Assembly (NCBI GenBank): GCA_963825635.1 | Contig: CAWGTU010000001.1 | Span: forward strand, 1,736,001 to 1,800,000 | Direction: 5' to 3' | Source of the DNA: JAOUEA01 sp963825635 | GTDB taxonomy: Bacteria; Actinomycetota; UBA4738; HRBIN12 | Length of the DNA: 64,000 nt | Shown: one piece after another, positions 61,527 through 64,000 of the stretch | Layout: the number at the start of each line of letters is the position of its first letter | Position numbering within the stretch: position 1 is the stretch's first letter | Notes under the pieces: generated by a model | The model's database searches: none | Told to the model about the DNA's origin: nothing | What the model saw: the letters and a program-made list of their open reading frames with translations, nothing else | Made by a program: the position numbers and the translations under genes

Positions 61527-62387
61527 TCAGAGCGAGAACGTCCCCTCGCCCGTCGATCGCACCCCGCCCTCGACCTCGATCGCCCACGAGTCGCCGTCGG
61601 GCTCGACGCGCAGGTGCAGGAAGCTCGGCCGCCCGATCATCTCGCCCTGCGCAACGACAGCTCGGCCGGGCATGCCGGCGAGGCCGTGCCGCGAGAGGTA
61701 CGCGCCGAGCGGACCGGCCGCCGAGCCCGTGGCCGGGTCCTCCCAGATCGCCGGGAAGCGGTCGAACATGCGTGCCATCACGTCGCCCTCGCCGCGCACC
61801 GTGAAGAGGTAGAGCGACTCGGCGTCGGCGGCCTCACAGACCTCGGTGCTCAGTCGAGGATCGCGCTCCGCCGATCGCAGGGCGGCCTCGCCCCGCACCG
61901 GCACCATCAGATGGGCGATGCCCGTCGACGCCGACACGATCGGGAGGCCGTCGACGAGGTCGCCCGCCTCGAGGCCCGCGGCGGCGGCGACCGCCGTTCG
62001 GTCGTCGAACGGCGAACCGAACACCGGCGGCAGCTGGCGCATCGTCGCGCGTCCGTTCGCGAGGTCGACCTCGACCGGCACGTCGCCGGCGGCCGATGTC
62101 TGCACGAGGGAGGGCGCCACGCGACCCTCGGAGACCATCACGAACGCCGTGCCGATCGTGGGGTGCCCGGCGAACGCCAGCTCGGCGTCGGGGGTGAAGA
62201 TCCGTACGTCGTAGCCGTCGTCGCGCACCGCAGCCACGAACGTCGTCTCCGAGAACCCGATCTCTCGCGCGAGCGTGAGCATCGTGTCGGCGCCCAGGCC
62301 CTCGGGCACGTCGGGCACCACGCAGAGCTGGTTGCCGGAGAACGGCGTCTCGGCGAACACATCGAGCAGCCGGAAGGGAACCTTCAT
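61527..62387 (-). CDS. PhzF-family epimerase/isomerase
   Basis: A 286-residue two-lobed PhzF/diaminopimelate-epimerase-fold protein. The start VPFRLLDVFAETPFSGNQLC, the catalytic Glu in REIGFSETTFVAAV, FAGHPTIGTAFVM and the C-lobe EDPATGSAAGPLGAYLSRHG are diagnostic. The reaction is an isomerisation without cofactor in PhzF itself; here the substrate is unknown and no phenazine genes are near. Length is normal. Confidence 0.9.
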   Translation of the reverse strand: MKVPFRLLDVFAETPFSGNQLCVVPDVPEGLGADTMLTLAREIGFSETTFVAAVRDDGYDVRIFTPDAELAFAGHPTIGTAFVMVSEGRVAPSLVQTSAAGDVPVEVDLANGRATMRQLPPVFGSPFDDRTAVAAAAGLEAGDLVDGLPIVSASTGIAHLMVPVRGEAALRSAERDPRLSTEVCEAADAESLYLFTVRGEGDVMARMFDRFPAIWEDPATGSAAGPLGAYLSRHGLAGMPGRAVVAQGEMIGRPSFLHLRVEPDGDSWAIEVEGGVRSTGEGTFSL

Positions 62388-62442
62388 CGTGGGAGTATCG
62401 CAGCGTACGGTTGCTAGGCTTGACAGAGGTGCCTCGGCACGC

Positions 62443-62516
<74 letters not shown>

Positions 62517-62633
62517 GGACCCGGGCTGCCCTACTGGTGGTGACACCCGGTCGGGCAGACGAGTGGACACCAGTGACCCTGCGGGCCTCGTGGCATAGCG
62601 TGGCGTCGTCCACCACCTGAAGGGGGCAACCCG

Positions 62634-63301
62634 ATGGAACGGACCGATCCGTCGTACAAGGGTCAGGCTGGCTACAACCCCTTGCTCCTCGGCATCTACG
62701 ACGCGTGGGTCCTCAAGTTCATGGCCCCCACGGTGTGGAAGATGCCCGTCCCACCGATGGTCGAGCTCTACCGTCGTCATCTGGGCTCTCGGCACCTCGA
62801 CGTGGGACCGGGCACCGGGTACTTCATCGAGAAGGCGAGACCGGCGGAGGGCACGGAGGTCACCCTGCTCGACCCGAACCCTCACGTCCTCGAGCACGCC
62901 TCGCGACGACTCGAGTCGATGGCCCCGAGCGACGGTCAAGGCCGACGTGATGAAGCCCCTGCCCGTCGACGGTCCGTTCGACTCAGCGGCACTCAGCTTC
63001 GTCCTGCACTGCCTGCGCGATCCGATGACGAACAAGGCGGTCGGCGATCCGCAACATCGCCGACGTCCTCACGCCCGAGGGCGTGCTCTTCGGCGGGACG
63101 GTTCTCGGTCACGAGGCATCGCACACACGTCCTGCGCGCGCCTTCCTGTGGGCCGCGAACAAGCAGGGCGGCTTCGACAACCTCGACGATACGGTCGACG
63201 GGCTCCATGAGATCCTCGCCGCGTCGTTCCGAGACGTGGAGGTGGAGGTCGTGGGCTCGGCCGCGCTGTTTTCGGCTACGGCTCCCACGCCCTCGTCCTA
63301 G
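62634..63301 (+). pseudogene. Class I SAM-dependent methyltransferase, two frameshifts
   Basis: From ATG 62634 the frame reads YNPLLLGIYDAWVLKFMAPT and the SAM-binding HLDVGPGTGYFIEKARP with VTLLDPNPHVLEHASRRLE. Near 62935 it shifts by one base to VKADVMKPLPVDGPFDSAAL and SFVLHCLRDPM. Near 63050 it shifts again to NIADVLTPEGVLFGGTVLGH and FRDVEVEVVGSAALFSA, ending at 63301. Restored it is a complete methyltransferase of about 222 residues resembling secondary-metabolite enzymes. Both shifts go the same way. Substrate unknown. Confidence 0.75.
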
Positions 63302-63303
63302 CC

Positions 63304-63324
63304 CGACTCAGGCCGGGTGAGTCG
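63304..63324. terminator. Weak hairpin between convergent genes
   Basis: CGACTCA-GGCCGGG-TGAGTCG forms a 7-bp stem between the methyltransferase gene end and the membrane protein gene end. No U-run. Confidence 0.35.
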
Positions 63325-63325
63325 A

Positions 63326-63745
63326 TCAGCCCGGAGCGGGCGGCATCGACGGCGGCGCGGAGCCGCCCCCCGGTGCTGCTGCGGGCCCCCGGTACGTCGC
63401 GTCGCCGAACGCCAGGATCATGTAGAAGATCGGCGCGAAGAAGATCAGCCCGAGCGCGAATCCCGTTCCCTTGCCGAAGCTCTTGGCCAGGTCGATCGAG
63501 ACGATGATCCAGATCACGAAGTTCACGAACGGGATCAGGAAGAGCAGCAGCCACCATCCCGGTCTGCCGACGATCTTCAGCAGCACCCAGACGTTGTAGA
63601 TCGGGATCAGCGCCTTCCAGCCTTCCTCACCGGCCTTCGTGTAGACGATCCATGCAGCGACCAGGTACACGACGATGAAGGCCACGTAGAGCAGCCAGAG
63701 GATCGCCGATCCGCCTCCGTCGCTCGATTGCGCGAGCAGATCCAT
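63326..63745 (-). CDS. DUF5684-like membrane protein
   Basis: A 139-residue membrane protein. ATG 63745 follows GGGGGAG at good spacing. Four helices (ILWLLYVAFIVVYLVAAWIV, WWLLLFLIPFVNFVIWIIVS, GFALGLIFFAPIFYMILAFG) surround the typical KAGEEGWKALIPIYNVWVLL and KIVGRPGWW motif. The proline/glycine tail (PGGGSAPPSMPPAPG) is cytoplasmic or exposed. Function is unknown; the family is often annotated as signal-peptidase-related because of domain fusions. Confidence 0.82.
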   Translation of the reverse strand: MDLLAQSSDGGGSAILWLLYVAFIVVYLVAAWIVYTKAGEEGWKALIPIYNVWVLLKIVGRPGWWLLLFLIPFVNFVIWIIVSIDLAKSFGKGTGFALGLIFFAPIFYMILAFGDATYRGPAAAPGGGSAPPSMPPAPG

Positions 63746-63885
63746 CTCGTACTCCCCCTTCACAAGCGGGCACGGTTCCGCGCCCGCGAGGACCGGCCCA
63801 CGATAGGAGGGCATCGCGTGCGCGTGTGGGATTTCCGCGCGAACAGCTCAGGTCGGGCGAGGAGGCCGCGCTAGGCTGTCGAGAC

Positions 63886-63958
63886 GCGCCGGTAGCTCAG
63901 GGGACAGAGCGGCGGACTTCTAATCCGCGGGCCGGAGGTTCGAATCCTCCCCGGCGCG
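63886..63958 (+). tRNA. tRNA-Arg (anticodon TCT)
   Basis: A 73-nt cloverleaf: acceptor GCGCCGG/CCGGCGC, D-arm AGCTCAGGGGACAGAGC, anticodon stem GCGGA/TCCGC with loop CTTCTAA (anticodon TCT), T-arm GGTTCGAATCC, discriminator G. CCA is not encoded. Confidence 0.95.
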
Positions 63959-64000
63959 CTTGCAACGCAAAGAATCACGCCATCATGCCGGCCTGTTCTC

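Overview
The window is high-GC chromosomal DNA from a bacterium that is most likely an uncultured, deep-branching member of the Actinomycetota. The main evidence is the backbone, read on the minus strand: tig-clpP-clpX-valS-folC-ndk-mreB-mreC-mreD-mrdA-rodA-rne/rng-rplU-rpmA-obgE-nadD-LytR_C-rsfS. This is the classical actinobacterial order, interrupted here by a few insertions. The actinobacterial/archaeal-type valyl-tRNA synthetase and the many ATGA/GTGA stop-start overlaps fit this placement. The lineage is an inference; no rRNA gene is present.

Layout. 1-6.6 kb is accessory DNA of low coding density: a broken hypothetical gene, a SnoaL-like protein, an XRE regulator, a secreted PD40 propeller protein, an AlpA-like regulator, a secreted RTX-type protein, two genes cut at a deletion junction, and an intact tyrosine recombinase beside tRNA-Ala(GGC), which marks one edge of an integrated element. 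6.7-21.3 kb holds translation and ribosome-assembly genes (rsfS, nadD, obgE, rpmA, rplU, RNase E/G) and the rod-shape elongasome (rodA, mrdA, mreDCB), with a REC-histidine kinase gene on the other strand. 21.4-26.2 kb is a divergent type II fatty acid operon (fabD-fabH-fabG-acpP-fabF plus a DinB-like gene). 26.3-31 kb holds a large secreted propeller/Ig/CBM-like protein with a near-identical 726-bp internal duplication, and a serine hydrolase. 30.9-40.6 kb is ndk-folC-valS, then clpX-clpP-tig, with small membrane proteins between. 40.7-48.2 kb is metabolic: an IMPase-type phosphatase, a phosphotransferase lacking part of its N-lobe, an ornithine-cyclodeaminase-like protein divergent from an aminotransferase, a DNA glycosylase gene split by a partial duplication, and a DevA/DevC-type ABC exporter.

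48.3-55.7 kb is the most distinctive block. A CarH/LitR-like B12-binding MerR regulator converges on a five-gene corrinoid methyltransferase operon: corrinoid protein, methyl-THF methyltransferase, 2Fe-2S/ASKHA reductive activator, DUF1638 protein and non-pyrrolysine MttB homologue. A divergent TetR gene lies at its head, and the shared intergenic region carries two TGAC-N5-GTCA boxes. Together the genes should move a methyl group from a methylated amine (identity unknown) through a B12 protein to tetrahydrofolate, reactivate oxidised corrinoid, and sense the substrate.

55.7-64 kb carries a zincin-like protein, AzlCD, a DmpA-type peptidase, a frameshifted lysyl-oxidase-like gene, tRNA-Pro(TGG), a 1.7-kb relic element bounded by 37-bp tRNA-derived repeats (containing pieces of an integrase, a secreted protein and asd), a PhzF protein, tRNA-Gly(TCC), a frameshifted methyltransferase, a DUF5684-like membrane protein and tRNA-Arg(TCT). 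Single-base frameshifts recur in otherwise well-conserved genes. They may be residual assembly indels or true decay, and raw reads would decide.
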